Assembly (NCBI GenBank): GCA_029053015.1 | Contig: JAIDHX010000015.1 | Span: forward strand, 1-64,000 | Direction: 5' to 3' | DNA: 64,000 bases | Source of the DNA: Lachnospiraceae bacterium | GTDB taxonomy: Bacteria; Bacillota; Clostridia; Lachnospirales; Lachnospiraceae | In this document: piece after piece, positions 1-8,352 of the stretch | How the letters are laid out: each line of letters starts with the position of its first letter | Numbering within the stretch: the stretch's first letter is position 1 | Position numbers and translations under genes: made by a program | Notes under the pieces: generated by a model | Told to the model about the DNA's origin: nothing | The model's input: only the letters and a program-made list of their open reading frames with translations | Database searches by the model: none

Positions 1-20
1 CTGCTGTCTATAAGAGACAG
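1..20. other. Probable residual Tn5/Nextera adapter at contig end
   Basis: Bases 2-20 match the 19-base Tn5 mosaic end AGATGTGTATAAGAGACAG at 16 of 19 positions, including an uninterrupted TATAAGAGACAG at 9-20. It lies exactly at the window edge and outside any gene. This is a library-preparation leftover rather than genomic sequence, and it suggests the window starts at the end of a contig. Confidence 0.8.
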
Positions 21-45
21 ATTGTATAATGTATATTCAGAATTT

Positions 46-1242
46 TCAAGGTTTTTGACGGCTGCAGATTGCATTTTTGGCGCAGAGTCCGGCAAGTAAG
101 AGCAGGGGAAAAATAACTGCCGCCAGAATTCCGATTTTTAAGTTGTCATCAAAGGCGCCGGATATAAAGCCAACGAAGGTAGGGCCGCTCATACAGCCCA
201 AATCGCCTGCGAGGGCGAGAAAGGCAAACATGGCGGTGCCGCCGCCGGGTATGTTTGCCGCCGCCATGCTGAAAGCGCCCGGCCATAGGATACCTACGGA
301 AAGACCGCATAATCCGCAGCCTAAAAGACCGAGAACAGGATGCGGTGACAAAGAGATAATCAGGTAAGAGAACAGGCAGAGGAAGCCGCTGAAGCGCATA
401 AACTTGTCCAAATCAAGTTTATCGCCCCATTTACCATAAATCAGCCGCGAGGTTCCCATCAATATGGCAAAAAACATAGGACCCGCCAAATCTCCGGCGG
501 CTTTGCTGATACCCAGACCTTTTTCCGCAAAGGTGGATGCCCATTGGCTGACTGCCTGCTCGCATGAACCGGCACATAGCATAAGGAGCATCAGAATCCA
601 GAAAATTTTCCGGCTGACAAGCTTTTTTACGGAAAGACCGCCTTCCTGCTCTTTGGCAGGTTCTGCAATGGGTGCGGTCATAAACAGAAAGAAGTTACAG
701 ATGGGAACAATTGCCCAGACAATAGCAAGGATTCTCCAGTTTTCGATGCCGAAAAGCTTAAAGAACAGAGTGGACAACAGAACCACGCCGACATGTCCCC
801 AGCAGTAAAAGGAATGCAGCAGGCTCATGGCTTTCTCTTTGTTGTCTGTGGGACAGTTTTCCACAATGGGGCTGGCAAGTACTTCCAAAAGACCGCCGCC
901 TACGGCATATACCATGACGGAAAGAAACAGCCCGATGAAAGCGTCAGGAAGCACATTCGGCAAAAAGGTCATGAGAAGCAGACCCGCAGCACAGAAGACA
1001 TGAGCCGCCAGCATGGAGAGCTGGTAGCCGATTTTGTCAATAAAACCGGCGGACAAAAAATCTATAATAAGTTGTAATCCAAAATTAGCGGTGACAAGCA
1101 GTGTAATCTGCGACAGGGGAATTTTGTAACTGCTTTGGAAAGTTAAAAATAAAAGTGGTGCAAAATTATTGATAATGGCCTGTATAATGTAGCCGATAAA
1201 GCAGGCGTAAAGTGTTTTGTTGTAATTTTTATTTTCCGGCAT
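46..1242 (-). CDS. MFS transporter, FucP/YbjJ-like
   Basis: A 398-residue polytopic membrane protein with about twelve hydrophobic segments, the usual length for a major facilitator. It has the repeated small-residue helices of the family (for example GGGLLEVLASPIVENCP near residue 115) and the charged loop GFIDKIGYQ between helices 2 and 3, in the position of MFS motif A. The look is that of the fucose-permease/YbjJ branch, so a sugar or small polar solute is a plausible substrate, but nothing here fixes it. The ATG at 1242 follows an AGGAGA ribosome site. The gene is divergent from the aldo/keto reductase, with a TATAAT-like -10 on this strand near 1284-1289. The stop lies about 25 bp inside the contig edge, so any downstream partner is unseen. 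Confidence 0.85.
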   Translation of the reverse strand: MPENKNYNKTLYACFIGYIIQAIINNFAPLLFLTFQSSYKIPLSQITLLVTANFGLQLIIDFLSAGFIDKIGYQLSMLAAHVFCAAGLLLMTFLPNVLPDAFIGLFLSVMVYAVGGGLLEVLASPIVENCPTDNKEKAMSLLHSFYCWGHVGVVLLSTLFFKLFGIENWRILAIVWAIVPICNFFLFMTAPIAEPAKEQEGGLSVKKLVSRKIFWILMLLMLCAGSCEQAVSQWASTFAEKGLGISKAAGDLAGPMFFAILMGTSRLIYGKWGDKLDLDKFMRFSGFLCLFSYLIISLSPHPVLGLLGCGLCGLSVGILWPGAFSMAAANIPGGGTAMFAFLALAGDLGCMSGPTFVGFISGAFDDNLKIGILAAVIFPLLLLAGLCAKNAICSRQKP

Positions 1243-1354
1243 ACAAGTTCTCCTTTGATGACAACTATGATAATCCGTTGGGCATTATACCACATTTTTC
1301 TATATTTTCATACCCGGATATGATACAATAACAAAAAGAAAGGTGGTGGCGTTT

Positions 1355-2377
1355 ATGGAGATGGTAACGTTGGGGAGGAGCGGCCTTAAGGTCTGTAAGA
1401 ACGGTTTTGGTGCGCTTCCGATACAGAGAATCAGTAAAAAGGATGCTGTTTATCTGCTGCAGAAAGCATTTGACAGTGGGTTTAATTATTTTGATACTGC
1501 CCGCTGGTACACGGACAGTGAGGAGAAGCTTGGTGAGGCGTTTTCTCATGTGCGTGACAAAATCATTATCAGCACAAAGACCGGAGCGGACAGCACAGAG
1601 CAGTTTTGGAAGGATTTGGATACCAGTTTGACGCTTTTAAAGACGGATTACATCGATATCTATCAGTTTCACAATCCGTCCTTCTGTCCGAAGCCGGAGG
1701 ACGGGACAGGGCTGTATGAGGCTATGCAGGAGGCTGTGAGACAGGGGAAAATCCGTCACATCGGAATCACCAATCACAGGCTGGCGGTGGCAAAGGAAGC
1801 GGTTGATTCGGGCTTGTACGAAACACTGCAGTTTCCTTTTTCCTACCTTGCTTCCGAGGAGGAAGTCAAGCTTGTGGAAGCATGCCGGACGGCAGACATG
1901 GGATTTATTGCGATGAAGGCACTCTCTGGCGGTCTAATCAACGATTCGGCGGCAGCATACGCTTATCTTGCGCAGTTTGACAATGTTGCGCCCATATGGG
2001 GAATACAGCGGGAGAGTGAGCTTGACGAGTTTATTTCCTATCAGGATAATCCGCCTGCCATGACGGCGGAAATACTTCAGAAAATAGAGATGGACAAAAA
2101 ACAGCTTTCCGGCGATTTCTGCAGGGGCTGCGGATATTGTATGCCGTGTCCGGCAGGTATCGAAATCAATAATTGTGCCCGCATGAGCCTGCTTCTGCGC
2201 CGCGCGCCCAAGGAAGGTTACCTGACGGCGGAATGGCAGGAAAAGATGAAGAAAATCGAGAATTGTATTCACTGCAATCAATGCAGGGGAAAATGTCCCT
2301 ATGGATTGGATACGCCGAAGCTTCTTGAAAAGAATTACGAGGACTATCTGGACTTTGCATGTGGAAAAAAATGCTGA
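1355..2377 (+). CDS. Aldo/keto reductase with C-terminal 4Fe-4S domain
   Basis: About 340 residues. The N-terminal part is an aldo/keto reductase TIM barrel (LGRSGLKV start, FDTARWY with the catalytic Asp/Tyr, ISTKTG with the Lys, and QFHNP at the His position). The C-terminal part carries two ferredoxin-like cysteine clusters, CRGCGYCMPCPAGI and CIHCNQCRGKCPYG. This architecture is common in anaerobic Clostridia and is assumed to couple NAD(P)H or ferredoxin electrons to carbonyl reduction; the substrate is unknown. I chose ATG 1355 because AAGGTGG lies 8 bases upstream; an in-frame GTG at 1343 overlaps that site. A homologous but distinct reductase lies at 41563-42699. Confidence 0.88.
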   Translation: MEMVTLGRSGLKVCKNGFGALPIQRISKKDAVYLLQKAFDSGFNYFDTARWYTDSEEKLGEAFSHVRDKIIISTKTGADSTEQFWKDLDTSLTLLKTDYIDIYQFHNPSFCPKPEDGTGLYEAMQEAVRQGKIRHIGITNHRLAVAKEAVDSGLYETLQFPFSYLASEEEVKLVEACRTADMGFIAMKALSGGLINDSAAAYAYLAQFDNVAPIWGIQRESELDEFISYQDNPPAMTAEILQKIEMDKKQLSGDFCRGCGYCMPCPAGIEINNCARMSLLLRRAPKEGYLTAEWQEKMKKIENCIHCNQCRGKCPYGLDTPKLLEKNYEDYLDFACGKKC

Positions 2378-2431
2378 CAGGTGTTTGTAAAAATGATATG
2401 ATAAGGGAAGGACAATCCGGAGGAATACACC

Positions 2432-4537
2432 ATGAGCCATGCAGGAAGTTTTGATAACGCACTAATTGAATATATATTATCCATACCGGATGAAGCCGGA
2501 GCGTGTGGGACAAAAGAGGATGCTATTTACGAAAAATATCCCTTTAAACGGATTATAGATGAAATGCCGGGCGGATTTTTTATTTACCGGGCGGATGAAA
2601 GCGAAGAAATCATCTATGCCAATAAAGCGCTCTTCCGCATCTTCGGCTGCGGGACGGAGGAAGAGTTCAGGGCTTTAACAGGAAGCTCATTTAAGGGAAT
2701 GGTGTATCCCGAGGATTATCAAGCCGTAGAACGGAGTATCAAAGAGCAGGTGATACATAGCCGGTATGATTTGGATTATGTCGAATACCGGGTTACGGAC
2801 AAAAACGGCGAAATACGGTGGCTAGAGGATTATGGGCATTATATGCGCAGTAAAGGGGCCGGCGGTCTGTTCTACGTATTTGTAGGAGATGTGACAAAAA
2901 AGAAAAGACGTCAGCAGGAAGTATTTCAGACTCTCAGTCAGGAGCATCTGCGGCGTCTTGCCATGATAGAAGGGCTCACGCTGGATTACGATTCGGTTTT
3001 TTATGCGGATTTGGATAAAAACAGCATACAGGCATACCGGATAAGCAACCGTTTTAATTTAAAATTTCAAAATGAAAATCAGGTATGCGAGTATGCCGGA
3101 TTTGACACGGAATATCTGGATGCCTGGGTTTTTCCGGAAGACAGGGAAAAGGTTGCAAGGGCGCTCACACCAGACTATATCCGCGAGCGGCTGGCGCAAC
3201 ATAAAAATTTCCGCGTTAATTATCGGATTGTCAATCAGGATAGAATAGAATACCTGCAGCTCTGTATCATCAATGTGAGCAGAACCGAGCGCGTATCCCA
3301 GATTATTATCGGGTATCGCAGCATTGATGACGACATACGGTATGAGATAGAGCGGAATGAGATTTTGTGTGAAGCATTGGAACAGTTAAAGTCTGCCAAT
3401 GTTGCAAAAAACACATTTCTTTCCAATATGTCGCATGATATCCGGACGCCGATGAACGCCATTGTCGGATTTACGGCGCTTGCCCAGAAACACAGTGATG
3501 ATGAGAACAAGGTGAAGGGCTATCTGGATATGATTGAGGCTTCCGGCAGCCAGCTGCTCAGGCTGTTAAATGATGTGCTGGAAATATCGAGAATGGAAGC
3601 CGGAGCCGTTTATGTGGAAGAAGAGGAAAACAACCTGCTGGAGATTGTGCAGGAGGTACAGAGAGCCGTGCTTTCACGCGCAACAGCGAAGGATATCGAA
3701 TTTTCGCTGGATATTTCGGGGCTCAAGCATAAATATGTCTATACGGATGCGCAGAAGCTGAAGCAGATTCTTGTGAGGCTGTCCAGAAATGCCATCAAGT
3801 ACACGGAGGCGGGCGGAAAAGTCGAGGTTAAGATTACGGAACTGCGGGCGCTGTCCAATGAACTGACGACTTATCAGTTTATGGTAAAGGACAATGGCAT
3901 CGGAATCAGTGAAAGCTTTATGGCGCATATGTATGAGCCGTTTGAACGGCAGCGGAATACGACGTTGAGCGGGATATACGGCACAGGACTGGGTTTGACG
4001 ATTATAAAGAATCTGGTCGATATGATGAGCGGAACCATAGAGGCACAGAGTGTGGAGGGAGAGGGAAGCTGTTTTACGGTTACGTTTCACTTCCGCATCA
4101 AAGAGGGACAGTCTTCCTGTGCCAAAGAGGACGATGTGCCGATACAGATGAAGGAGCAGAAAAAGCTTCTTTTGGTTGAAGACAATGAGATTAATCTGGA
4201 GATAGAGGTTGAATTGCTTCAGGATGCAGGTTTTTTGGTCGATACTGCCGTAAACGGTGCGATTGCAGTCGAGAAGGTTAAAAATGCAAAGCCCGGGGAA
4301 TATGCCCTGGTTCTGATGGATATTCAGATGCCTGTTATGGATGGGTATCATGCGGCGAGAGCCATAAGAGCACTGGAAAATCCGGCTTTGGCAAATATTC
4401 CCATTGCCGCTCTTTCGGCAAATACTTTTGAGGAAGACCGGAAAATGTCGAGGGAAAGCGGTATGAACGAGCATTTGGCAAAGCCCGTCAATATGCCGCA
4501 GCTATTGAAATTTATAGAAAGTGTAACAGAAGGGTAG
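2432..4537 (+). CDS. Hybrid sensor histidine kinase (PAS-HisKA-HATPase-REC)
   Basis: A 701-residue hybrid kinase without membrane segments, so probably a cytoplasmic sensor. A PAS domain spans about residues 40-165 (ending LFYVFVGDVT), followed by a PAS-like linker to about 310. The H-box is SHDIRTPMN with His335, the ATP-binding part contains DNGIGIS near residue 487 and GTGLGLTI, and the receiver domain has VEDNE, phospho-acceptor Asp630 in MDIQMP, and the AKP lysine. There is no output domain, so it must signal to another protein or relay phosphate. The start follows CCGGAGG. It is 5 bp upstream of a WYL-family regulator and likely co-transcribed with it. The ligand is not deducible. Confidence 0.9.
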   Translation: MSHAGSFDNALIEYILSIPDEAGACGTKEDAIYEKYPFKRIIDEMPGGFFIYRADESEEIIYANKALFRIFGCGTEEEFRALTGSSFKGMVYPEDYQAVERSIKEQVIHSRYDLDYVEYRVTDKNGEIRWLEDYGHYMRSKGAGGLFYVFVGDVTKKKRRQQEVFQTLSQEHLRRLAMIEGLTLDYDSVFYADLDKNSIQAYRISNRFNLKFQNENQVCEYAGFDTEYLDAWVFPEDREKVARALTPDYIRERLAQHKNFRVNYRIVNQDRIEYLQLCIINVSRTERVSQIIIGYRSIDDDIRYEIERNEILCEALEQLKSANVAKNTFLSNMSHDIRTPMNAIVGFTALAQKHSDDENKVKGYLDMIEASGSQLLRLLNDVLEISRMEAGAVYVEEEENNLLEIVQEVQRAVLSRATAKDIEFSLDISGLKHKYVYTDAQKLKQILVRLSRNAIKYTEAGGKVEVKITELRALSNELTTYQFMVKDNGIGISESFMAHMYEPFERQRNTTLSGIYGTGLGLTIIKNLVDMMSGTIEAQSVEGEGSCFTVTFHFRIKEGQSSCAKEDDVPIQMKEQKKLLLVEDNEINLEIEVELLQDAGFLVDTAVNGAIAVEKVKNAKPGEYALVLMDIQMPVMDGYHAARAIRALENPALANIPIAALSANTFEEDRKMSRESGMNEHLAKPVNMPQLLKFIESVTEG

Positions 4538-4542
4538 GAAAT

Positions 4543-5490
4543 TTGTTAAACCGTCGTCTTGGTATTGTGTATCTGTTGATGAAAAAGAAAACCGTGACAG
4601 CCGCTGAACTGGCAGAGCGCTATGAGGTATCGGTGCGGACAATTTACCGCGATATCGAAGCGCTCAGCATGATTGGTGTTCCGGTGTATGCCCAAAAAGG
4701 AAGAAATGGCGGGATTAGTCTGACGGAACAGTTTGTGCTGGACAGGATGCTGGTAACGGAGGAGGAACAAAAGCAGATTCTGGCAGCGTTAAAGAGTCTG
4801 GATGAAGTGGGAGCGCGGACAGAGCAGGACACTTTTCATAAATTGGGTGATTTTTTTAAGGTACAGCCGCCAAACTGGATAGCTGTTGATTTTTCCGACT
4901 GGAGCGGCAAAAGACAGGAATTGTTTGAAGGAGTCAGGCGTGCCATTCTGGAGACAAAGGTGATTTGCTTTGACTATTATGGACAGAATGGAACCATGAC
5001 CCATAGGACAGTGGAGCCGGTGCAGCTTTTGTTTAAAGAGTATACATGGTATCTTCGCGCATTTTGCAGGAGCAGGAACGCAATGCGGCTTTTTAAGCTT
5101 CTGCGGATGAAGAGAATGGAGCTGTTGCCGGAGACCTTTACACCTAGGCCGGAGGTCTATACAGAGGATGTAAATTCGTGTGGGGAGCCGAAAGATGATA
5201 AATCTGTCACGACTGCAAGTGACAACGATGTCATATTAAAAGAGAAGGCAATAGAGATTCATATTGCCAAATCGGAAGCTTACCGCATATACGACCGTTT
5301 TGAGGAAGATGAAATCACGGTTTTGGAGGATGGCAGTTTTTTGATAAAGATTGACTGGATACAGGACGACTGGCTGTGGGGAATGATTCTCTCTTTCGGC
5401 AGCGCAGCAGAAGTAACCGCGCCGAAAGAGGCGAGAGAAGAGATGCAGAGGAGAATCAGGAAAATGGCAGAGGTTTATGAAGCTTTGTAA
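4543..5490 (+). CDS. WYL-domain transcriptional regulator (HTH_11)
   Basis: A 315-residue regulator. Residues 1-60 form a winged HTH of the DeoR/HTH_11 type (TAAELAERYEVSVRTIYRDIEAL). The WYL domain in the middle contains the signature YTWYLRAFCR and MRLFKLLRMKRM. WYL domains are thought to sense small ligands or nucleic acids. I use the TTG at 4543, preceded by AGGGTAGGA, because family members begin with this NRRLGIVYLL segment; an ATG 12 codons further would clip the HTH. An insert around residues 210-235, rich in Ser/Asp/Lys, separates the WYL core from the C-terminal domain. It sits 5 bp after the hybrid kinase, so the two probably form one operon. Confidence 0.88.
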   Translation: MLNRRLGIVYLLMKKKTVTAAELAERYEVSVRTIYRDIEALSMIGVPVYAQKGRNGGISLTEQFVLDRMLVTEEEQKQILAALKSLDEVGARTEQDTFHKLGDFFKVQPPNWIAVDFSDWSGKRQELFEGVRRAILETKVICFDYYGQNGTMTHRTVEPVQLLFKEYTWYLRAFCRSRNAMRLFKLLRMKRMELLPETFTPRPEVYTEDVNSCGEPKDDKSVTTASDNDVILKEKAIEIHIAKSEAYRIYDRFEEDEITVLEDGSFLIKIDWIQDDWLWGMILSFGSAAEVTAPKEAREEMQRRIRKMAEVYEAL

Positions 5491-5492
5491 AA

Positions 5493-6338
5493 TTAGTTTA
5501 ATGGAATCCGATTAATTCCCAGGATATTGCGGGAAGAAATGTACATAAAATTATTTTCTATATGCGCGCATCCGGATAACTTTAACGGAGTATGAATGAC
5601 TTTTGCTTTTTCTAATGTGCCTTTATTCCAAAGGGCGATTTCCGAGCAGGGGTAAGAAACGGTTATCAACATATCCTCACATATCCCCACGCAGACAAAC
5701 ATCTTCTTGTGTACATTTTTCATCGAAGCCTCGATTTCAAAGTTTCCTATACCGATTTTGAAAAGTTTTCCATCGTGACTTGCGGCATATAAGGTTCCTC
5801 CATCGATATACAAACTACCGATATTTTTCTTTCCCAATACAAGATTTTTTTCAATGGAAAGAGTAGATTTATCCAATAGCAGCAAGTTTCCGTCTACTGT
5901 TCCGCAAATCAAGTATTGTCCATATGTTTTTATGCTCCACATACTGCTTTCAGAAACAATAAACTCTTTTACCAGATACGACCGTTTATCAAGAGTGATT
6001 ATTTTTCCATTCCGGATGGAACAATAAATGGTATCATTATCAACTGCTATTCCACATATATCAGAACTTAAATCACTGCCTAACTGCCACTTGCCAAGCA
6101 GCTCATAATTCTTTTGGTTTAATACATAAAGTGTGCAAAAGTCATATATAAAGATATGTTCATCATCTGCGATTAGTTTTCTTGACAATCCTTCTTTCTC
6201 GAAAACTGTCTTTTGATAGATAATTTCTCGGGAGTGTTTGTCGATTTTAAGCAGATCTTTCCCGCACATACAGTCAATACAATGCTCTGCAACATGGAAG
6301 CCTGTGACGATTCCGTCCAGCTCTACTAAATGTTCCAT
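5493..6338 (-). CDS. Beta-propeller (PQQ/WD-like) protein of unknown function
   Basis: A 281-residue protein with no signal peptide or membrane segment. It consists of repeated units of about 40 residues that read as blades: GIAVDNDTIYCSIRNGKIITLD, then SIKTYGQYLICGTVDGNLLLLD, then SLYIDGGTLYAASHDGKLFKI. These are typical of PQQ-like or WD40-like propellers, usually protein-binding scaffolds. No catalytic residues are visible. It lies 16 bp downstream of the Fpg-like gene on the same strand and is probably co-transcribed with it. Codon use is more AT-rich than in the glycosylase. Its stop is 2 bp from that of the convergent WYL gene. Confidence 0.7.
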   Translation of the reverse strand: MEHLVELDGIVTGFHVAEHCIDCMCGKDLLKIDKHSREIIYQKTVFEKEGLSRKLIADDEHIFIYDFCTLYVLNQKNYELLGKWQLGSDLSSDICGIAVDNDTIYCSIRNGKIITLDKRSYLVKEFIVSESSMWSIKTYGQYLICGTVDGNLLLLDKSTLSIEKNLVLGKKNIGSLYIDGGTLYAASHDGKLFKIGIGNFEIEASMKNVHKKMFVCVGICEDMLITVSYPCSEIALWNKGTLEKAKVIHTPLKLSGCAHIENNFMYISSRNILGINRIPLN

Positions 6339-6354
6339 ACTTTCACCTCGTAAA

Positions 6355-7179
6355 TCAGGTAAGGGGTTGACAGGCAGGGCAAAAGTACACGTTTCCGCCC
6401 AGATATGCCGTTTTCTGAACCGGACTGCCGCAATGAGGGCAGTAGCCTATGTTTTTTCTGCTTAGTTTTGTCTCATAGCCGCCGGTTTTGCCAAACAGAT
6501 CTTTTTCTGTGTCCCGTCCGCCTGCATCCTGCATTTCCTTTAACAGCCGCACTACTGTGTCATAAAGACGCTTATAATCCTCCTCATGTAGCGTCTCAAG
6601 CTTTCTCTTTGGGTGAATACCCGATTCCAGCAAAATATCCTGAAGCACGCCGTTTCCCAGCCCCGGGATGCGCTGTTGTGTCGCCAGAAATGCTTTTGCG
6701 GACACTTTGCCGCTCAAATCCCGTGCCAATGAGCAAAAATACGGATAGTCAAATGCTGCCGTCCCGGGCATGGGCTTTTCCTTTGCGGCAAGGTAATAAG
6801 GGTTTTCAAATTCTTTTGGCAGAATCAGAAACATGGCGCCATACATCTGCACGGTACAGATTAGGGAACTGCCGTCATCAAAGGCAATTCTTGTCTGATA
6901 CCGTTTCGGCAGTTTTTCGTCAGCACCATAATAACGGAGGTTTGTGCCGTCTCCCGCTACAAAGGAATAGCCGCCTATTTCCATCTCCACCATGCTGCCG
7001 ATACCGGTGCTGTTTCCTACCACATGACCGGACATTTTTTCGTCGTACTCCTGTGGGTCTCCCGTATACCATGCAAATTTGTGCTCCGTGTGTTCTGTCT
7101 CCACAAAGGCAATCTGCCTGCCGCGTATTGTTTTGTTTAGCTGTTCTGCCAGTACCAGACTTTCCGGTATTTCAATCAT
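6355..7179 (-). CDS. Fpg/Nei-family DNA glycosylase-like protein lacking the N-terminal proline
   Basis: 274 residues when started at ATG 7179, which has GGAGGTG 8 bases upstream; the frame runs open to 7275 without a better site. The N-terminal beta-sandwich is followed by an H2TH region (QQRIPGLGNGVLQDILLESG) and a C-terminal zinc finger CPHC-x16-CPAC. Fpg and Nei remove oxidised bases and cut at abasic sites, using Pro at position 2 as the Schiff-base nucleophile. Here the protein begins MIEIPE, so position 2 is Ile, while Glu3 and the PE at 5-6 are retained. A subfamily in anaerobes appears to share this start. The usual lyase chemistry is therefore doubtful. Confidence 0.82.
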   Translation of the reverse strand: MIEIPESLVLAEQLNKTIRGRQIAFVETEHTEHKFAWYTGDPQEYDEKMSGHVVGNSTGIGSMVEMEIGGYSFVAGDGTNLRYYGADEKLPKRYQTRIAFDDGSSLICTVQMYGAMFLILPKEFENPYYLAAKEKPMPGTAAFDYPYFCSLARDLSGKVSAKAFLATQQRIPGLGNGVLQDILLESGIHPKRKLETLHEEDYKRLYDTVVRLLKEMQDAGGRDTEKDLFGKTGGYETKLSRKNIGYCPHCGSPVQKTAYLGGNVYFCPACQPLT

Positions 7180-7274
7180 GTCTGTTTCACCTCCGCTTTT
7201 TCTGTACATCAAACTGCCGCCATTTTTACTGTTCTTGCAAACTGCTTTTATTTTATTACAGAAGCAGTATAACA

Positions 7275-7324
7275 TTCTTAATATGACATCAGCATGTCAT
7301 ATTTTGCTTCTGCTTAAAAATATT
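7275..7324. repeat. 50-bp direct repeat, copy A, with internal dyad
   Basis: A 50-base segment that recurs at 7909-7958 in the same orientation with 7 substitutions and no gaps. It starts TTCTTAATATGACAT and ends TTAAAAATATT. Within it AATATGACAT and ATGTCATATT form a perfect 10-bp dyad around CAGC (7280-7303). It lies about 95 bp upstream of the Fpg-like start. It could be a repressor site or one end of an ancestral duplication or insertion. Confidence 0.65.
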
Positions 7325-7423
7325 AGTCTCTTTTTACATTTTAAGCGCAGATAATCTGTCGTAGCGATTTATACTCCTTTCTGTTCATCCGCAAGCGTTG
7401 AACAGTATTTCCGTCGGCGGATT

Positions 7424-7816
7424 TCACCGGATGCCGAAATGTTTCTTGATTCTGTCAGAACATACGACTTTGCCCTTGACCGCAATGCTTTCGACATTTT
7501 CGACTACAAGATCATCGAGCTCGCCGCTGATCCCCAGAAGCCCATAACCCTTGATCTTTAATTTTATTTGTTTTTCTTGCGCCTGCAGCAATTCTTCTTG
7601 ATCGAGAGACATAATACCGATGAACCAGCTGAAATCCAGATCGTTCTGCCGTTTGCCTGTTTCTTCAATAATAGACTTTTTTGCATCGAGCGCCTGCCTT
7701 ACGGCTTGATTGATGAAATCGCTTCGGTTGGAATAATATCCTTTATCGACAAGCAGGTCAATTTGAGATATGGTTCCAATGTTCATGTTGACAGATACCT
7801 TTTCACTTGTTTCCAT
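7424..7816 (-). CDS. Ribbon-helix-helix (CopG-like) regulator with C-terminal domain
   Basis: 130 residues. The N-terminal 45 residues (VSVNMNIGTISQIDLLVDKGYYSNRSDF...) fit an RHH DNA-binding fold: a beta strand, then two helices. The remainder, ending VCSDRIKKHFGIR, is not recognised; it may bind a ligand or a partner protein. No toxin gene is adjacent, so an antitoxin role is not supported. The ATG at 7816 has GGAGGG upstream. Its promoter carries a 38-bp perfect palindrome over the -10, strongly suggesting autorepression. The gene stands alone between two 50-bp direct repeats. Confidence 0.8.
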   Translation of the reverse strand: METSEKVSVNMNIGTISQIDLLVDKGYYSNRSDFINQAVRQALDAKKSIIEETGKRQNDLDFSWFIGIMSLDQEELLQAQEKQIKLKIKGYGLLGISGELDDLVVENVESIAVKGKVVCSDRIKKHFGIR

Positions 7817-7828
7817 ACAATCCCTCCA

Positions 7829-7889
7829 TATTCTAATAATGCTCCAATTGGAGCATTATTAGAATACTATGAATTCATGCTTTTGTCAA
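7829..7889 (-). promoter_or_regulatory. Promoter with 38-bp perfect palindromic operator for the RHH gene
   Basis: On the minus strand TTGACA (7889-7884), a 17-bp spacer and TATTCT (7866-7861) form a near-consensus promoter. A perfect palindrome covers 7829-7866, centred between 7847 and 7848, with core GCTCCAATTGGAGC flanked by AT-rich arms. It overlaps the -10 and the transcription start and ends 12 bp before the start codon. Binding there by the RHH product would block RNA polymerase. Confidence 0.8.
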
Positions 7890-7908
7890 GGCAATTTCAA
7901 ATTCAGAG

Positions 7909-7958
7909 TTCTTAATATGACATTAGCGAGTCATATTTTGTTTGTACTTAAAAATATT
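7909..7958. repeat. 50-bp direct repeat, copy B
   Basis: Second copy of the segment at 7275-7324, ungapped. Its internal dyad is reduced to 8-bp arms, AATATGAC and GTCATATT. It lies just upstream of the promoter at 7973-8001. Copies A and B bracket the RHH gene, about 634 bp apart. Confidence 0.65.
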
Positions 7959-7972
7959 GTCATAAAATTTTA

Positions 7973-8001
7973 TTGGAATAAAAGGAAAAGCGCATTATAA
8001 T
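7973..8001 (+). promoter_or_regulatory. Sigma-A-type promoter
   Basis: TTGGAA (7973-7978), 17-bp spacer, TATAAT (7996-8001). It would drive the small gene at 8038. Confidence 0.7.
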
Positions 8002-8037
8002 AAAAGATACAGTGAGTTGGAAAGGATGGAAGAGCGT

Positions 8038-8256
8038 ATGCTGGTATGCGATTACAAGGTAGTACGGATTGACGGCGATTATGCCGGACTTTTGAAGCTG
8101 ACGGACGGAGAGGGAAATGAAATATCTGAAGCCGGGAGCACGAAAGAAAGTGAATTAAATTTTGTGGCAAGGGCGCTTCTGCCGGAAAATATCACAGAAG
8201 GCAGCAGGCTGCATTACGAAATGCTTACCTATACATTGGTAGAAGAACATAAGTAA
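8038..8256 (+). CDS. Small conserved-looking protein of unknown function
   Basis: A 72-residue soluble protein beginning MLVCDYKVVRIDGDYAGLLK. It looks like a small beta-rich domain; FVARALLPENITEGSRLHYE gives the impression of a conserved family, but I cannot name it. ATG 8038 is chosen because AAGGATGGAAG lies 5-15 bases upstream; in-frame TTG 8017 and ATG 8026 have no useful ribosome site. A good promoter precedes it and it is monocistronic. Confidence 0.65.
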   Translation: MLVCDYKVVRIDGDYAGLLKLTDGEGNEISEAGSTKESELNFVARALLPENITEGSRLHYEMLTYTLVEEHK

Positions 8257-8284
8257 TTGAAAAATTCGATTTCTGCCAACCGAA

Positions 8285-8312
8285 TTGTGAACAATGGCAC
8301 CTGCGGTATAAT
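8285..8312 (+). promoter_or_regulatory. Sigma-A-type promoter of the phosphatase gene
   Basis: TTGTGA (8285-8290), 16-bp spacer, TATAAT (8307-8312), about 40 bp before the start at 8353. Confidence 0.65.
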
Positions 8313-8352
8313 GAGTTTCGTAATTACACCGTAATCTTAGAAAGAGGTATCT

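Noticed and set aside
7424..7816. Type II toxin-antitoxin pair at the RHH gene
   Set aside because: No toxin-sized partner frame is adjacent on either side; the neighbours are a glycosylase and a small gene with its own promoter.
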